A DNA stretch of 61,672 nt. Source: Nitrosomonas sp. GTDB taxonomy: Bacteria > Pseudomonadota > Gammaproteobacteria > Burkholderiales > Nitrosomonadaceae. The translations under genes and the position numbers were made by a program. The notes below the pieces were generated by a model. It did no database searches and was not told where the DNA came from. It saw nothing but the letters and a program-made list of their open reading frames with translations. Positions 1 to 9,548 of this stretch are shown piece by piece; the first letter of the stretch is position 1; every line of letters begins with the position of its first letter. Location of the stretch: assembly GCF_019752095.1 (NCBI RefSeq), contig NZ_JAIEMO010000044.1, forward strand, positions 1 to 61,672, written 5' to 3'.

Positions 1-438
1 ACGATTCAAGAAATAAACTATCCACGCGAATATCTCAAGCAAATCACTTCAGCGATGGTGAAAATGGGAGGAGCACTCGGTTGCCCAGATGTTTATCCTG
101 ATGAACCAGGGTTGAATTTTCGTGGTAATCAGTATTCCCCCCCAGGGGCTTACAAATATTTCTCTCAGCTTTCAGGGATTGTACCTATCGCACCGACAGT
201 TGAGAAAGTCAATTATTTAAATACGCGCGGCGATAAAAAAGGCCATGTGCCAACAGTTCAGGAGCTTCTAGTATTCGCACGCGATGATTTAAAATCCAAT
301 TACATATTTTGGCAACGCATCCCCAAATATGTCAATCAAGTTTTAGAGGTAATGCGCTGGAAAAGGCAAACTAGCACTCCGTCCGGTGGTTTAAGATCTG
401 CCTGCCCAAAGGCATATCCTTCTTGTATATGGAATTAG
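1..438 (+). CDS. C-terminal part of a secreted glycoside-hydrolase-like protein (cut by window edge)
   Basis: The reading frame is already open at base 1 and runs to a TAG at 436-438, so only the last 145 residues are visible. They are closely similar, with only scattered substitutions, to the C-terminus of the complete gene at 1267-2430 (shared TIQEINYPRE and GIVPIAPTVEKVNYLNTRGD stretches). This is therefore a tandem paralogue. The full-length neighbour has a signal peptide and looks like a TIM-barrel glycosidase of the beta-galactosidase type, so the same is inferred here. No catalytic residue can be assigned with certainty. A perfect 18-bp inverted repeat lies 26 bases beyond the stop. 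The true start and any signal peptide are outside the window. Paralogy is secure; the enzymatic role is a guess. Confidence 0.75.
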   Translation, partial: TIQEINYPREYLKQITSAMVKMGGALGCPDVYPDEPGLNFRGNQYSPPGAYKYFSQLSGIVPIAPTVEKVNYLNTRGDKKGHVPTVQELLVFARDDLKSNYIFWQRIPKYVNQVLEVMRWKRQTSTPSGGLRSACPKAYPSCIWN

Positions 439-464
439 TATTTTTCTGATATACAGTAATCACG

Positions 465-513
465 ATCTGATCTGACAATCACCCGATTTAACGTAGTGAT
501 TGTCAGATCAGAT
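465..513 (+). terminator. Perfect 18-bp stem hairpin after the partial gene
   Basis: Bases 465-482 and 496-513 are exact reverse complements with a 13-base loop. The hairpin sits 26 bases downstream of the stop at 438. There is no strong T-run after it, so it may be a 3' mRNA-stabilising hairpin or a weak terminator rather than a textbook intrinsic terminator. Confidence 0.55.
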
Positions 514-1266
514 ATACATCAAATACGAGAAATGTCGCGTAGCTCGGTTACCAGACACGGCAAACTAATCTAATCTTGTGTTTGATATATTAATCCGTTT
601 AAAGCCACAAATAAAAATCAGCTGATTACATTTATCTGTTCTAGCTGATAAGAATTCGCCTCCCCTATCGAACCGTGATTACTAGCGATAAATGGTAGAT
701 CGACTCTATAAAATCACGCCAGAAAATCACCTTCCAGCCGCTTATCTAATTAAATCCCCAGACCTGCTGATATCCACTGGCATTGTGCAGATATTTCTGC
801 CTTATATGGAGTGCAGTATTTCCCTACTGCTGTCAGCAACATAGTAGTTCTTGTACAAACCTATCCATAAACGTTTTATACGCCTAATTTTCGGCAATAA
901 TTGCCGATATTCCAGACAATTATTGCCAAGCTTATGATAAGCAAAACAATTATATTGCCATTTAAAAGAACCAACATTCTGTATTTATTCCAGAATTCGA
1001 AAATTTTCCTCTGCAGTATAGTGATCATTATCTTTTTTAATAATGTTTTTTCCTGAAAGGAGATCACAAATTTCTCCTATCACAAACTAAATAGTATTCA
1101 AAAAAGAGATTGCACCAGGAAAAACTCAATGGGGATATTAAACACTCAAAATGTTGATGTTTTTTATTTACTGGCCCCATTAGGTTCATCAGATAATCTA
1201 TTGAAGTAATTCTTCAAATTTTTCGCGGCACCAGTAACCTCTTCAAGTCCATCACAGGAGTCTTAC
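514..1266. other. Intergenic region between the tandem paralogues
   Basis: About 750 bases without a convincing gene. A 63-codon frame on the minus strand (876-1067) has one hydrophobic stretch but no good ribosome binding site or recognisable homology. The last 15 bases hold the ribosome binding site (AGGAG at 1257-1261) of the next gene. I see no clear sigma-70 promoter or RNA structure. Confidence 0.5.
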
Positions 1267-2430
1267 ATGACTAGAGATAATTTTATGAGTTCAATCATTA
1301 TTTTACCGATCGTATTCAGGAAAATAAACACTATATCCATTGCAGCATTATTCACCATATCGATGATTTTTTCTTCTTTGGCATCAGTACATGCAGCCCC
1401 AATACCTCCTGGGACCACTGGAGTAAAATGGCATCCAGGTCATTACTACACCATTCAAAATTGGGCTAACGATGACCCGATCTACATGGCACAAGTTTAC
1501 AAAGAACTCGAGGCCACATCTGCCCTGCGTGGAATGCAACTGCGTTATTTATGGGGTTGGTTGGAAAAATCACCGGGCGTATATGATTTCTCTTCCATCG
1601 ACAAACATCTTGCCAAACTGACTGCCATGAACAAGCGACTGGTTATTCAGGTGCAAACAAAATCATTCGAAGCAAACTGGAAGCTCATACCGGATTATCT
1701 AAAAACAGCTGAATATGAAGGTGGCGCATTTGCATTTAGAGACTGGGGATCTTCAACTATAGACGGTTATAATATTAAATTATGGAACACGAATGTACGT
1801 AACCGATTGACTGCATTACTAAAGGCAATGGGAGAACGCTACAACTCACACCCGAATTTTGAAGGTATCGGTATGATAGAAACGGCCATGGGGCAAGCGG
1901 TAACCCCACTGACAAAAGTACAAACAGATGGATGGTTTAATAACTTAATCGTTGTACAGCAAAATATGCGCACATTCTTTCCCAACACTATGACGATTCA
2001 AGAAATAAACTATCCACGCGAATATCTCAAGCAAATCACTTCAGCCATGGTAAAAATGGGAGGGGCTCTCGGCTGCCCGGATATTTATCCAGATGAACCA
2101 GGTTTAAATTTTGTTGGAAACGCATATTCTCCTCAAGGTGCTTACCCTTATTTCGCTCAACTTTCAGGGATTGTACCTATTGCTCCTACAGTTGAGAAGG
2201 TCAATTACTTAAATACGCGTGGCGACAAACAGGGCCATGTACCAACCGTTCAAGAAATTCTTATATTTGCACGTAACGAATTAAAACCCAATTACATATT
2301 CTGGCAGCGTCTCCCCGAATATGTCGATCAAGTTTTAGCGGTGATGAGCTGGAAAAGGCAGACAAGCACACCATCAGGTGGATTGATTTCGACCTGCCCG
2401 AGTGCCTACTCTTCCTGTATTACTGACTAA
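1267..2430 (+). CDS. Secreted glycoside-hydrolase-like (TIM-barrel) protein
   Basis: 387 residues. An extended N-terminal signal sequence (hydrophobic core about residues 24-40, cleavage expected after VHA near 43) directs export. The mature protein opens with GVKWHPGHYY, followed around residues 88-112 by an RGMQLRYLWGWLEKSPG-YDFSSID segment. This is the pattern of a TIM-barrel glycosidase first strand (GH42/GH2-like: R..W..LE..PG.Y.F...D). Later acidic positions in GIGMIETAMG and TIQEINYPRE could be the catalytic pair, but this is inference. AGGAG lies 5 bases before the ATG; an internal ATG at codon 7 is an alternative. It is the complete member of a tandem pair with the truncated gene at 1-438. 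A hairpin follows the stop. The substrate is unknown; an extracellular polysaccharide is plausible. The export signal is well supported, the enzyme class only moderately. Confidence 0.7.
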   Translation: MTRDNFMSSIIILPIVFRKINTISIAALFTISMIFSSLASVHAAPIPPGTTGVKWHPGHYYTIQNWANDDPIYMAQVYKELEATSALRGMQLRYLWGWLEKSPGVYDFSSIDKHLAKLTAMNKRLVIQVQTKSFEANWKLIPDYLKTAEYEGGAFAFRDWGSSTIDGYNIKLWNTNVRNRLTALLKAMGERYNSHPNFEGIGMIETAMGQAVTPLTKVQTDGWFNNLIVVQQNMRTFFPNTMTIQEINYPREYLKQITSAMVKMGGALGCPDIYPDEPGLNFVGNAYSPQGAYPYFAQLSGIVPIAPTVEKVNYLNTRGDKQGHVPTVQEILIFARNELKPNYIFWQRLPEYVDQVLAVMSWKRQTSTPSGGLISTCPSAYSSCITD

Positions 2431-2451
2431 TAATTCCAACTGTAATTATCA

Positions 2452-2495
2452 CTTCGACCAAAAATAAGCATCAGTTTTGACATTTTTGGTCGAAG
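2452..2495 (+). terminator. 14-bp perfect hairpin, probable terminator of the hydrolase-like gene
   Basis: CTTCGACCAAAAAT (2452-2465) is exactly complementary to 2482-2495 across a 16-base loop, 21 bases after the stop at 2430. A related but diverged hairpin occurs at 26173-26220, so this may be a small dispersed repeat used as a terminator. Confidence 0.55.
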
Positions 2496-2616
2496 TTATC
2501 AGCAAAAAAGTTCTAATTCTCACCTTCATTACTAGCGTGTTTCTCAGAGGTGACTACATTACACTTAAGTGAATAAGAACTACTTTTCAAATGACACGCG
2601 ACTTATTGATTTTTAA

Positions 2617-2692
2617 TGGTGCCGACACCAAGAATCGAACTCGGGACCTTCTGATTACAAATCAGCTGCTCTACCATCTGAGCTATGCCGGC
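2617..2692 (-). tRNA. tRNA-Thr (anticodon TGT)
   Basis: Read on the minus strand, a 76-base cloverleaf begins GCCGGCA and ends in an encoded CCA. The D-stem GCTC/GAGC, an anticodon loop TTTGTAA giving TGT, and a T-arm with GTTCGAT are all present. The 5' end lies 32 bases downstream of the sspB stop on the same strand, so it may be co-transcribed with sspAB. The 27-43 pair of the anticodon stem is a G/A mismatch, the only departure from a canonical fold. Confidence 0.95.
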
Positions 2693-2724
2693 GGTTGGGT
2701 AAGAATAATTTCAAATGAAAAAAT

Positions 2725-3147
2725 TTATTTGATTATCCTAAGCTTTGGCTTACGTATTTTTTCATCCAGACTTATCTTAGATCTTTGATCTAAGCTACTT
2801 TTCTTGATAGCACTCATAGTATCCTGATTACCTTCTTTTTCATCAGAAAAAGTGATACCTTGATTCACTTCCTTGGCAAAGATATTATTTATAGCATTGA
2901 TTGGTATCTCCAGCTTTCTTGCCACGCCGTTAAATCTTGCGGTAAAACTCACAATATCATTATTAATAATGAGTTCTTGCACGGCATTTACGCTTATATT
3001 AAATACGATTTCGTTGTTTTTAATATATTCCTTTGGAACAAACAATTCCGGAAACGCTTGCACGGAAATATGAGGCGTAAAACCACTGTCTAAGCACCAA
3101 TCATAAATTGCACGAACTAAATAAGGCTTAGTTGAGTTAATCGTCAT
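2725..3147 (-). CDS. sspB: ClpXP protease specificity-enhancing factor SspB
   Basis: 140 residues, in the family's usual range. The N-terminal SspB fold is recognisable: TKPYLVRAIYDWCLDSGFTPHI followed by FNISVNAVQELIINNDIVSFTARF. A variable, charged tail ends in a basic patch (IRKPKLRIIK). The family delivers ssrA-tagged proteins to ClpXP through this tail, which docks on the ClpX N-domain. Its ATG overlaps the sspA stop by four bases, giving the classic sspA-sspB pair, here downstream of petABC. The tRNA-Thr follows 32 bases after the stop. The tail has no recognisable LRVVK-type match except the terminal hydrophobic/basic LRIIK, which probably is that motif. Confidence 0.93.
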   Translation of the reverse strand: MTINSTKPYLVRAIYDWCLDSGFTPHISVQAFPELFVPKEYIKNNEIVFNISVNAVQELIINNDIVSFTARFNGVARKLEIPINAINNIFAKEVNQGITFSDEKEGNQDTMSAIKKSSLDQRSKISLDEKIRKPKLRIIK

Positions 3148-3743
3148 TTTCGCATTACTTTTTCTGAGGCTGACAATGCATCAATGAATAGTGGTCGACT
3201 AAACAATCTTTCAGAATATTTTAATAATGGTGCTGCTTGTTTGGGAAGGCGAATTCCAAAATGTTCTAAGCGCCAAAGCAACGGAGCTATCGCAACATCA
3301 AGCATAGAAAATTCATCACCCAGCATGAATCTTTGCTTCTCAAAAATTGGTGAGATGATCGTTAAATTATCAGAAATAACGGTTCGTGCCTTGTCTATTA
3401 TTTTCTGATCGATGCCTTCAAAAGCATCAATGTGACAAAATAATTCTTCCTCAAAACGATACAGCAGCAGTCGTGCACGAGCACGCATAACCGGATCAGC
3501 TGGCATTAATTGTGGATGTGGAAAACGATCATCAATGTATTCATTAATAATGTTTGATTCATACAATACCAAATCACGTTCCACCAGCACCGGTGCCTTC
3601 CCGTATGGACTCATTACCGCCAAGTCTTCTGATTTATTATTAGGGTCGACATCAATCACTTGGAAGTCCATATCTTTCTCGTGCAATACAATTCTGCAAC
3701 GATGACTATATGGGCAAGTAATTGTTGAATATAACGTCATCAT
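3144..3743 (-). CDS. sspA: Stringent starvation protein A homologue (GST-like)
   Basis: 199 residues. An N-terminal thioredoxin/GST-like domain (residues 1-75: TITCPYSHRCRIVLHEKDMDF, SPYGKAPVLVERDLVLYESNIINEY) is followed by an all-helical GST C-domain ending near GIRLPKQAAPLLKYSERLFSRPLF. SspA proteins bind RNA polymerase with sigma-70 and help cells through starvation and acid stress; they lack glutathione transferase activity. It is separated by 49 bases from the petC stop upstream and overlaps sspB downstream, a gene order common in Betaproteobacteria. No truncation is seen. Confidence 0.93.
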   Translation of the reverse strand: MMTLYSTITCPYSHRCRIVLHEKDMDFQVIDVDPNNKSEDLAVMSPYGKAPVLVERDLVLYESNIINEYIDDRFPHPQLMPADPVMRARARLLLYRFEEELFCHIDAFEGIDQKIIDKARTVISDNLTIISPIFEKQRFMLGDEFSMLDVAIAPLLWRLEHFGIRLPKQAAPLLKYSERLFSRPLFIDALSASEKVMRK

Positions 3744-3792
3744 AACTATTATTCTCTGACTCTAGGCTATTTTATATATGTGGCAAATGACG

Positions 3793-4506
3793 TCAGTGAA
3801 TATCCCGCCAATATTCTTTCTTCAAGAAGTAAGACAATACCAACATACCCAGCAGGAAAAGCATCACTTTCATGCCTAATTCTTTTCGTGCATTGGCATG
3901 TGGTTCACCCAAGTAGACTAGATAATTTACTAAATCACCTACAAATTTATCAAATTCTGCTCCAGTCATTTGACCTGGCTTATCCAGCAACAAGCTCTTC
4001 TGATCGCCATTCACTTCTAGTTTTTGCTCACCTTGCAATTGATAAAGCACGTGAGGCATCGCGGCGCGATCAAATACCAAATTATTCCATCCATTTCCGG
4101 TCGTATCATCACGATAAAAAGCTTTTAAATAGGTATACAACCAATCAGCTCCTCTTGATCGCGCAATGACCGACAAGTCAGGCGGAACTACACCAAACCA
4201 TTCCTCGGCTTCTTTAGGGCGCATAGCAGACAACATCAAATCGCCAACTTTCTGCCCTGTATGGACCATTTTTTCAAGTATTTCTTCATTGGTATAGTCA
4301 ATATCACGATGACGGTTATAACGCATATAACTCGCACCGTGGCATGTCAAACAAAAATTAACAAAGCTTTCTGCACCGCGCTGCAAAGAAGCATTGTCAG
4401 TTATATCTACTGGAGCCCGCTCTAATGGCATGCCAGATTCAGCAGCATACACAATAAATGGAGCTATGCATAAGATTAATATAGCAACAATGGTTATTTT
4501 CTTCAT
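3793..4506 (-). CDS. petC: Ubiquinol-cytochrome c reductase, cytochrome c1 subunit
   Basis: 237 residues from the ATG at 4506, chosen because it begins a signal peptide (MKKITIVAILILCIAPFIVYA) four bases after the petB stop; a longer frame has no support. The single haem c attachment site is C52-L-T-C55-H56. The AMPHVL segment near residue 158 probably carries the axial methionine. A C-terminal transmembrane helix (about residues 210-230) anchors the periplasmic domain. It receives electrons from the Rieske protein and passes them to a soluble cytochrome c. It is the last gene of petABC. Confidence 0.96.
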   Translation of the reverse strand: MKKITIVAILILCIAPFIVYAAESGMPLERAPVDITDNASLQRGAESFVNFCLTCHGASYMRYNRHRDIDYTNEEILEKMVHTGQKVGDLMLSAMRPKEAEEWFGVVPPDLSVIARSRGADWLYTYLKAFYRDDTTGNGWNNLVFDRAAMPHVLYQLQGEQKLEVNGDQKSLLLDKPGQMTGAEFDKFVGDLVNYLVYLGEPHANARKELGMKVMLFLLGMLVLSYFLKKEYWRDIH

Positions 4507-4510
4507 TTTT

Positions 4511-5758
4511 TTACTCTTGTAGTCTTTTTGGCTCAGGTTTGGTTTTATCAATCTTGCTATACCATGGCATCAAAATAAAGAATGCAAAATATATCACGGT
4601 AAAGATTTGCGCTAGTAGTGTATACAATGGGGTTGGTGATTTCGTTCCCAACCAGCCCAATACGAAAAAGCTGATAACAAACAATGTCAGAGCGATTTTA
4701 AAGTAAGGACCCTTATAGCGCACTGATTTAACCGGACTCCTATCCAACCACGGTAATAAACAGAAAATCATTACGGATCCCGCCATCAATATTACACCCC
4801 ATAATTTTGCTTCTATGCCCAGAAAGTTGACAGTGACAGCACGCAGCATTGAATAATACGGCGTGAAATACCAGACGGGCGCAATGTGATCAGGTGTTTG
4901 TAACGTATTGGCAGGTATGAAATTGTTATATTCTAAAAAGTATCCGCCCATTTCAGGCGCGAAGAAAATAATCCCGCAAAATACAAACAGGAACACCACG
5001 ACGCCTACAATATCCTTAACCGTGTAATAAGGATGAAAGGGTATGCCATCAACAGGGATTCCCGTTGATGAATTTTTATTTTCCTTTATTTCAATCCCAT
5101 CTGGATTATTTGATCCGGTTTCATGTAAAGCAAGAATATGCACAAATACTAAGACCAACAAAACCAATGGCAACGTTACGACGTGATAAGCAAAAAAACG
5201 ATTAAGCGCCGCATCTGAAAGGGTAAAATCACCCAAAAGCCATTGTTGAAGGGTATCTCCAATGACTGGGATTGCTCCAAACATACTGACAATTACTTGC
5301 GCACCCCAGTAAGACATTTGCCCCCATGGCAAGATATATCCGGTGAAGGCTAAGGCCATCAGCACAAAGAATATACACATGCCGACCAACCACAAGAGCT
5401 CCCGCGGTTTACGATATGAACCATACAACATTCCACGGAACATATGAAGATAGACCACGACAAAGAACATCGATGCGCCGGTAGAATGCATGTACCGGAT
5501 TAACCAACCGTAATCCACATCACGCATGATATATTCAACCGACGCAAAAGCCTGACTAGCATCCGGCTTATAATTCATGGTTAGAAAAATACCGGTAATT
5601 AACTGATTAACTAATACCAGCAAAGCCAATGAACCAAAGAAATACCAAAAATTAAAATTCTTTGGTGCATAGTATTCGGAAAGATGAGCTTTCCAGTTAG
5701 ATGTCAATGGAAAACGCTTATCAATCCACTCAATCATGGAATTAAATAAATTACTCAT
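4511..5758 (-). CDS. petB: Ubiquinol-cytochrome c reductase, cytochrome b subunit
   Basis: 415 residues, eight or so membrane helices. The haem-ligating histidines lie in HSTGASMFF, YLHMFRGML, FFAYHVVTLP and FVHILALHE. The Qo-site motif usually written PEWY reads PVWY here (APVWYFTPYYSMLRA), a variant typical of beta- and gammaproteobacterial cytochrome b as far as I recall. The protein carries both quinone sites and haems bL and bH of the Q-cycle. Its ATG directly abuts the petA stop, and petC follows after four bases, so the three genes form one transcription unit. Confidence 0.97.
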   Translation of the reverse strand: MSNLFNSMIEWIDKRFPLTSNWKAHLSEYYAPKNFNFWYFFGSLALLVLVNQLITGIFLTMNYKPDASQAFASVEYIMRDVDYGWLIRYMHSTGASMFFVVVYLHMFRGMLYGSYRKPRELLWLVGMCIFFVLMALAFTGYILPWGQMSYWGAQVIVSMFGAIPVIGDTLQQWLLGDFTLSDAALNRFFAYHVVTLPLVLLVLVFVHILALHETGSNNPDGIEIKENKNSSTGIPVDGIPFHPYYTVKDIVGVVVFLFVFCGIIFFAPEMGGYFLEYNNFIPANTLQTPDHIAPVWYFTPYYSMLRAVTVNFLGIEAKLWGVILMAGSVMIFCLLPWLDRSPVKSVRYKGPYFKIALTLFVISFFVLGWLGTKSPTPLYTLLAQIFTVIYFAFFILMPWYSKIDKTKPEPKRLQE

Positions 5759-6370
5759 TTACGCAGATCCCTCGCTTTCAGATCCAATTAAAAGACGACT
5801 ATCACTCAAATAAACATGAGGAGGCACAACCATATTTGTTGGTGCCGGCACATGCTTATAAACACGACCCGCCAAATCAAATTTTGAACCGTGACACGGA
5901 CAGAAAAAACCACCCAACCAATCAGGCCCCAGATCTGCGGGCGCAATATCCTTTCTAAATACGGGAGAGCAGCCTAAATGAGTGCAGATACCTTCGGTAA
6001 CTAGTATTTCGGGCTTAATTGATCGCGTGCGATTTTTCGCATATTCGGGTTGCTGATTTTTATCCGAATTCGGATCAGCCAATTCATCTTCTAATTTTCC
6101 CAGAGTTTCCAACATTTCTGGTGTACGACTCAAAATCCACACCACCCTACCTCGCCACTCGACCATCAGCAGCATGCCAGGCTCAAGTTTTGATATATCT
6201 ACCTCTACCGGAGCTCCTGCTGCTTTAGCGCGTTCACTCGGCATCATACTTAACAAAAAAGGCGTTGCTATCGCAGCGCCCGCAACACCACCAGCTACAG
6301 AAGTTGCCGCGACTAAAAACTTTCTTCTGCCGCTCATCTTCTCACTTATGCTGAAACTATCTGCCATCAT
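5759..6370 (-). CDS. petA: Ubiquinol-cytochrome c reductase, Rieske iron-sulfur subunit
   Basis: 203 residues from the ATG at 6370, preferred because a GGA lies 10 bases upstream; a TTG two codons earlier and an ATG one codon later are alternatives. A twin-arginine-like signal anchor (SGRRKFLVAATS) precedes one membrane helix. The [2Fe-2S] cluster motifs are CTHLGC (129-134) and CPCHG (157-161), which supply two cysteine and two histidine ligands plus the disulfide. The protein carries electrons from quinol to cytochrome c1. It is the first gene of petABC; its promoter must lie in 6371-6587, where I cannot name boxes confidently. Confidence 0.96.
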   Translation of the reverse strand: MMADSFSISEKMSGRRKFLVAATSVAGGVAGAAIATPFLLSMMPSERAKAAGAPVEVDISKLEPGMLLMVEWRGRVVWILSRTPEMLETLGKLEDELADPNSDKNQQPEYAKNRTRSIKPEILVTEGICTHLGCSPVFRKDIAPADLGPDWLGGFFCPCHGSKFDLAGRVYKHVPAPTNMVVPPHVYLSDSRLLIGSESEGSA

Positions 6371-6587
6371 ATTCAATCATTCCATCAGTAATTTTTTTCA
6401 CGTAACCCTATCAATAAAAGGAGATTCTTACTAGACCCCCATCGCTTCTGCTAATTTATTCGCCAATGCATGCTACAAAAGCGCGCAGTATACCACAATC
6501 ATTTTAAGGATTATAGAAAACTCGATGCAGATTGTACTGGCTGAGAGTCAAGTAAACAAAGCGGTGTATGTATTATTTACAAGCGCA

Positions 6588-9320
6588 TTACTTAACCTTT
6601 CCGTGACATTGTTTATACTTTTTACCAGAGCCACAAGGGCATGGTTGATTACGCCCTATTTTCTCGTCATTACGCACGAATGGCTGATTTTTTTCGGCCT
6701 CAACATTGCTTCGGCTCGATTCTTCACCTGACATTTCGTCATAATTATCATGATGATACTGAACATTCTCTGGCGATCGCAGTGTCTCTGTCACCGCTTC
6801 CACTTGTTGTTCACTTTTTATTTGAACTGTCAGCAGGATCTTTGTTACTACGGTCTTGACTTCTTCAAGCATATTAGTGAAGAGTCCAAAAGCTTCCCGC
6901 TTATATTCTTGTTTTGGGTTCTTTTGCGCATAACCACGTAGATGTATACCTTGACGCAATTGATCCAATGCTGCTAAATGCTCACGCCAGTGAGAATCAA
7001 GAATTTGCAACATTACAACACGTTCATAGTGATGAATTATTTCTGCACCAACCGCATCAACTTTTTCCTGATATTTTTTATTGGCCAGATCAATGATTCG
7101 CTGATTCAAACTTTCTTCATGCAAATCAGGTTGCTGCTCAAGCCATTCTCTCACTGGAAAGTATAACTGAAAATCTGTCACAAGCGCTTTCTCAAGTCCG
7201 GCCACATCCCATTGCTCTTCAACGCTCTGCGGTGGTATATACACATTGAATAAATCACTCAATACGCTTTCACGAACCGCTGTGATGGTTTCCGAAATAT
7301 TCTGCTCCGCTTCTAATAATTCATTGCGCTGCTGATAAATCACTTGCCGCTGATCATTGGCGACATCATCGTATTCCAACAATTGCTTACGCATATCAAA
7401 ATTTCTTGCTTCGACTTTGCGCTGTGCATTTTCAATAGCTTTTGTAACCCAAGGATGCTCAATCGCCTCCCCTTCGGGCATATTTAAACGCGTCATAATA
7501 TTTGCAACACGATCAGATGCGAATATTCGAAGCAGTGGATCCTCCAACGAAAGAAAAAAACGACTGGAACCGGGATCACCTTGCCTGCCCGATCGACCTC
7601 GCAATTGATTATCTACCCGACGTGATTCATGTCGCTCGGTACCGATAATATGCAACCCTCCGTTTTTCAAAACTTCTTCGTGAATTTCTTTCCATTTTTC
7701 CGAAACTTCACTAATTTGTTTTAGTTTATCTTCCTCGCTTATTTTTTCATCATGTCGTATACGTTCAATTTCTGGTTCTGGATTCCCTCCCAGCACGATA
7801 TCAGTTCCACGACCTGCCATATTGGTAGCAATTGTAACCATTTTAGGGCGCCCGGCTTGCGCAACGATATTCGCTTCACTCGCATGTTGTTTGGCATTCA
7901 AAACTTGATGCGGCAACTTTTCTCGTTCCAGTAGCTTAGATAGTAATTCATTGCTTTCAATGGATGTTGTACCTACCAACACCGGCTGCCCATGCTCATA
8001 GCATTCTTTGATTTCTAGAATAATGGCTTCATTCTTCTCTTTCGTGGTACGAAATACCAAATCCATCCGATCATCACGAATCATTGCCTTGTGCGTCGGA
8101 ATAATAACGGTCTCCAATCCATAGATTTGCTGAAACTCGGCTGCTTCCGTGTCCGCTGTTCCTGTCATACCAGATAGTTTCTGGTACATACGAAAATAAT
8201 TTTGAAAAGTGATGGAAGCAAGCGTCTGATTCTCTTTTTGAATAACCACTCCCTCTTTCGCTTCTACAGCTTGATGCAATCCATCGGACCAACGGCGACC
8301 AGCCATCAAACGTCCGGTAAACTCATCGACAATCACCACCTCATCATTCTGCACAACATAATGTTGATCCAGAAAATATAAACCATGTGCACGCAAACCT
8401 GCGTTTACATGATGGATCAAATTAATATTGGCTGGATCATAAAGACTAGTTCCTTGTTTCAATAATCCAGCAGATGCTAATAATTTTTCAGCGTGCTCAA
8501 AACCAGATTCGCTTAATGTAACCTGATGAGATTTCTCATCGACACTATAATCACCTGGACTGTCTTCCGTTTCTTGACGTATGAGTTTAGGAATCAGTGC
8601 ATTGATACGTATGTAGATTTCTGTATCACCTTCCGCCTGCCCTGAAATGATTAAAGGCGTGCGTGCCTCGTCAATCAGGATTGAATCCACCTCATCCACA
8701 ATCGCAAAATTAAGTGCACGTTGCACTCGTTCATTTGTGTGCGTCACCATATTGTCACGCAAATAATCAAACCCATATTCATTATTCGTACCATAGGTGA
8801 TATCTGCGGCATAAGCAGCCTGTTTATCAGCATAAGACATCTGCCCATAAATAACGCCGACACTCAATCCAAGGAACTGATAAATTTTACCCATCCAATC
8901 GGCATCACGTTTTGCCAGATAATCATTCACGGTAACAACGTGTACACCATTACCTGACAGCGCATTTAAGTAAGCCGGTAAAGTGGCCATAAGCGTTTTA
9001 CCCTCACCTGTGCGCATCTCTGCAATATTACCTTCGTTTAATACCATACCGCCGATAAGCTGTACGTCAAAATGACGCATTTGCAACACTCGTTTGCCAG
9101 CTTCCCGTACCACAGCAAATGCTTCCGGTAGTAAATCACTTAATACCCCACCATCTTGGATACGCTGCTTAAACTCATCCGTCTTGGCACGCAAATCTGC
9201 ATCCGATAAATCCGAAATAACCGGTTCCATTTCATTAATAGCGCGCACGACCTGAGAATATTGTTTAATCATCCGGTCGTTACGACTACCGAAAACTTTC
9301 TTTAGTAGATTACCTAACAT
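6588..9320 (-). CDS. secA: Preprotein translocase ATPase SecA
   Basis: 910 residues from the ATG at 9320 ([16 protein letters not shown], the normal family start); the frame extends 11 codons upstream only by way of a TTG. Walker A is [11 protein letters not shown] near residue 100 and the DEAD-like Walker B is [17 protein letters not shown]. The second nucleotide-binding fold contains [14 protein letters not shown]. The extreme C-terminus carries the zinc-binding tail [14 protein letters not shown], which contacts SecB. SecA drives post-translational export through SecYEG. The M23 peptidase lies 228 bases upstream on the same strand. All domains are present. Confidence 0.98.
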   Translation of the reverse strand: MLGNLLKKVFGSRNDRMIKQYSQVVRAINEMEPVISDLSDADLRAKTDEFKQRIQDGGVLSDLLPEAFAVVREAGKRVLQMRHFDVQLIGGMVLNEGNIAEMRTGEGKTLMATLPAYLNALSGNGVHVVTVNDYLAKRDADWMGKIYQFLGLSVGVIYGQMSYADKQAAYAADITYGTNNEYGFDYLRDNMVTHTNERVQRALNFAIVDEVDSILIDEARTPLIISGQAEGDTEIYIRINALIPKLIRQETEDSPGDYSVDEKSHQVTLSESGFEHAEKLLASAGLLKQGTSLYDPANINLIHHVNAGLRAHGLYFLDQHYVVQNDEVVIVDEFTGRLMAGRRWSDGLHQAVEAKEGVVIQKENQTLASITFQNYFRMYQKLSGMTGTADTEAAEFQQIYGLETVIIPTHKAMIRDDRMDLVFRTTKEKNEAIILEIKECYEHGQPVLVGTTSIESNELLSKLLEREKLPHQVLNAKQHASEANIVAQAGRPKMVTIATNMAGRGTDIVLGGNPEPEIERIRHDEKISEEDKLKQISEVSEKWKEIHEEVLKNGGLHIIGTERHESRRVDNQLRGRSGRQGDPGSSRFFLSLEDPLLRIFASDRVANIMTRLNMPEGEAIEHPWVTKAIENAQRKVEARNFDMRKQLLEYDDVANDQRQVIYQQRNELLEAEQNISETITAVRESVLSDLFNVYIPPQSVEEQWDVAGLEKALVTDFQLYFPVREWLEQQPDLHEESLNQRIIDLANKKYQEKVDAVGAEIIHHYERVVMLQILDSHWREHLAALDQLRQGIHLRGYAQKNPKQEYKREAFGLFTNMLEEVKTVVTKILLTVQIKSEQQVEAVTETLRSPENVQYHHDNYDEMSGEESSRSNVEAEKNQPFVRNDEKIGRNQPCPCGSGKKYKQCHGKVK

Positions 9321-9548
9321 AAATAAATCTCTTATAATTCCGTATTTGAACAATCAGTTAAGAAACGAAGAATGAGCTTCTCTCTCGCCCTGCAATATCC
9401 CTGAAGAATATAACAGGCCGTTGAATAACTATCTGGGCTGGCGTTAAAAACGGGCTCAGAATGCTTTACTAGGTTATTAAGCACTCCTTCACCCGTTATT
9501 ACCTTCCATTCACTTCCTAGAAAGCTTTCTTTAACGATCTATTAAGGC

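Noticed and set aside
876..1067. 63-residue minus-strand frame with a hydrophobic segment
   Set aside because: No ribosome binding site, no recognisable family and AT-rich context; chance is the simpler explanation.
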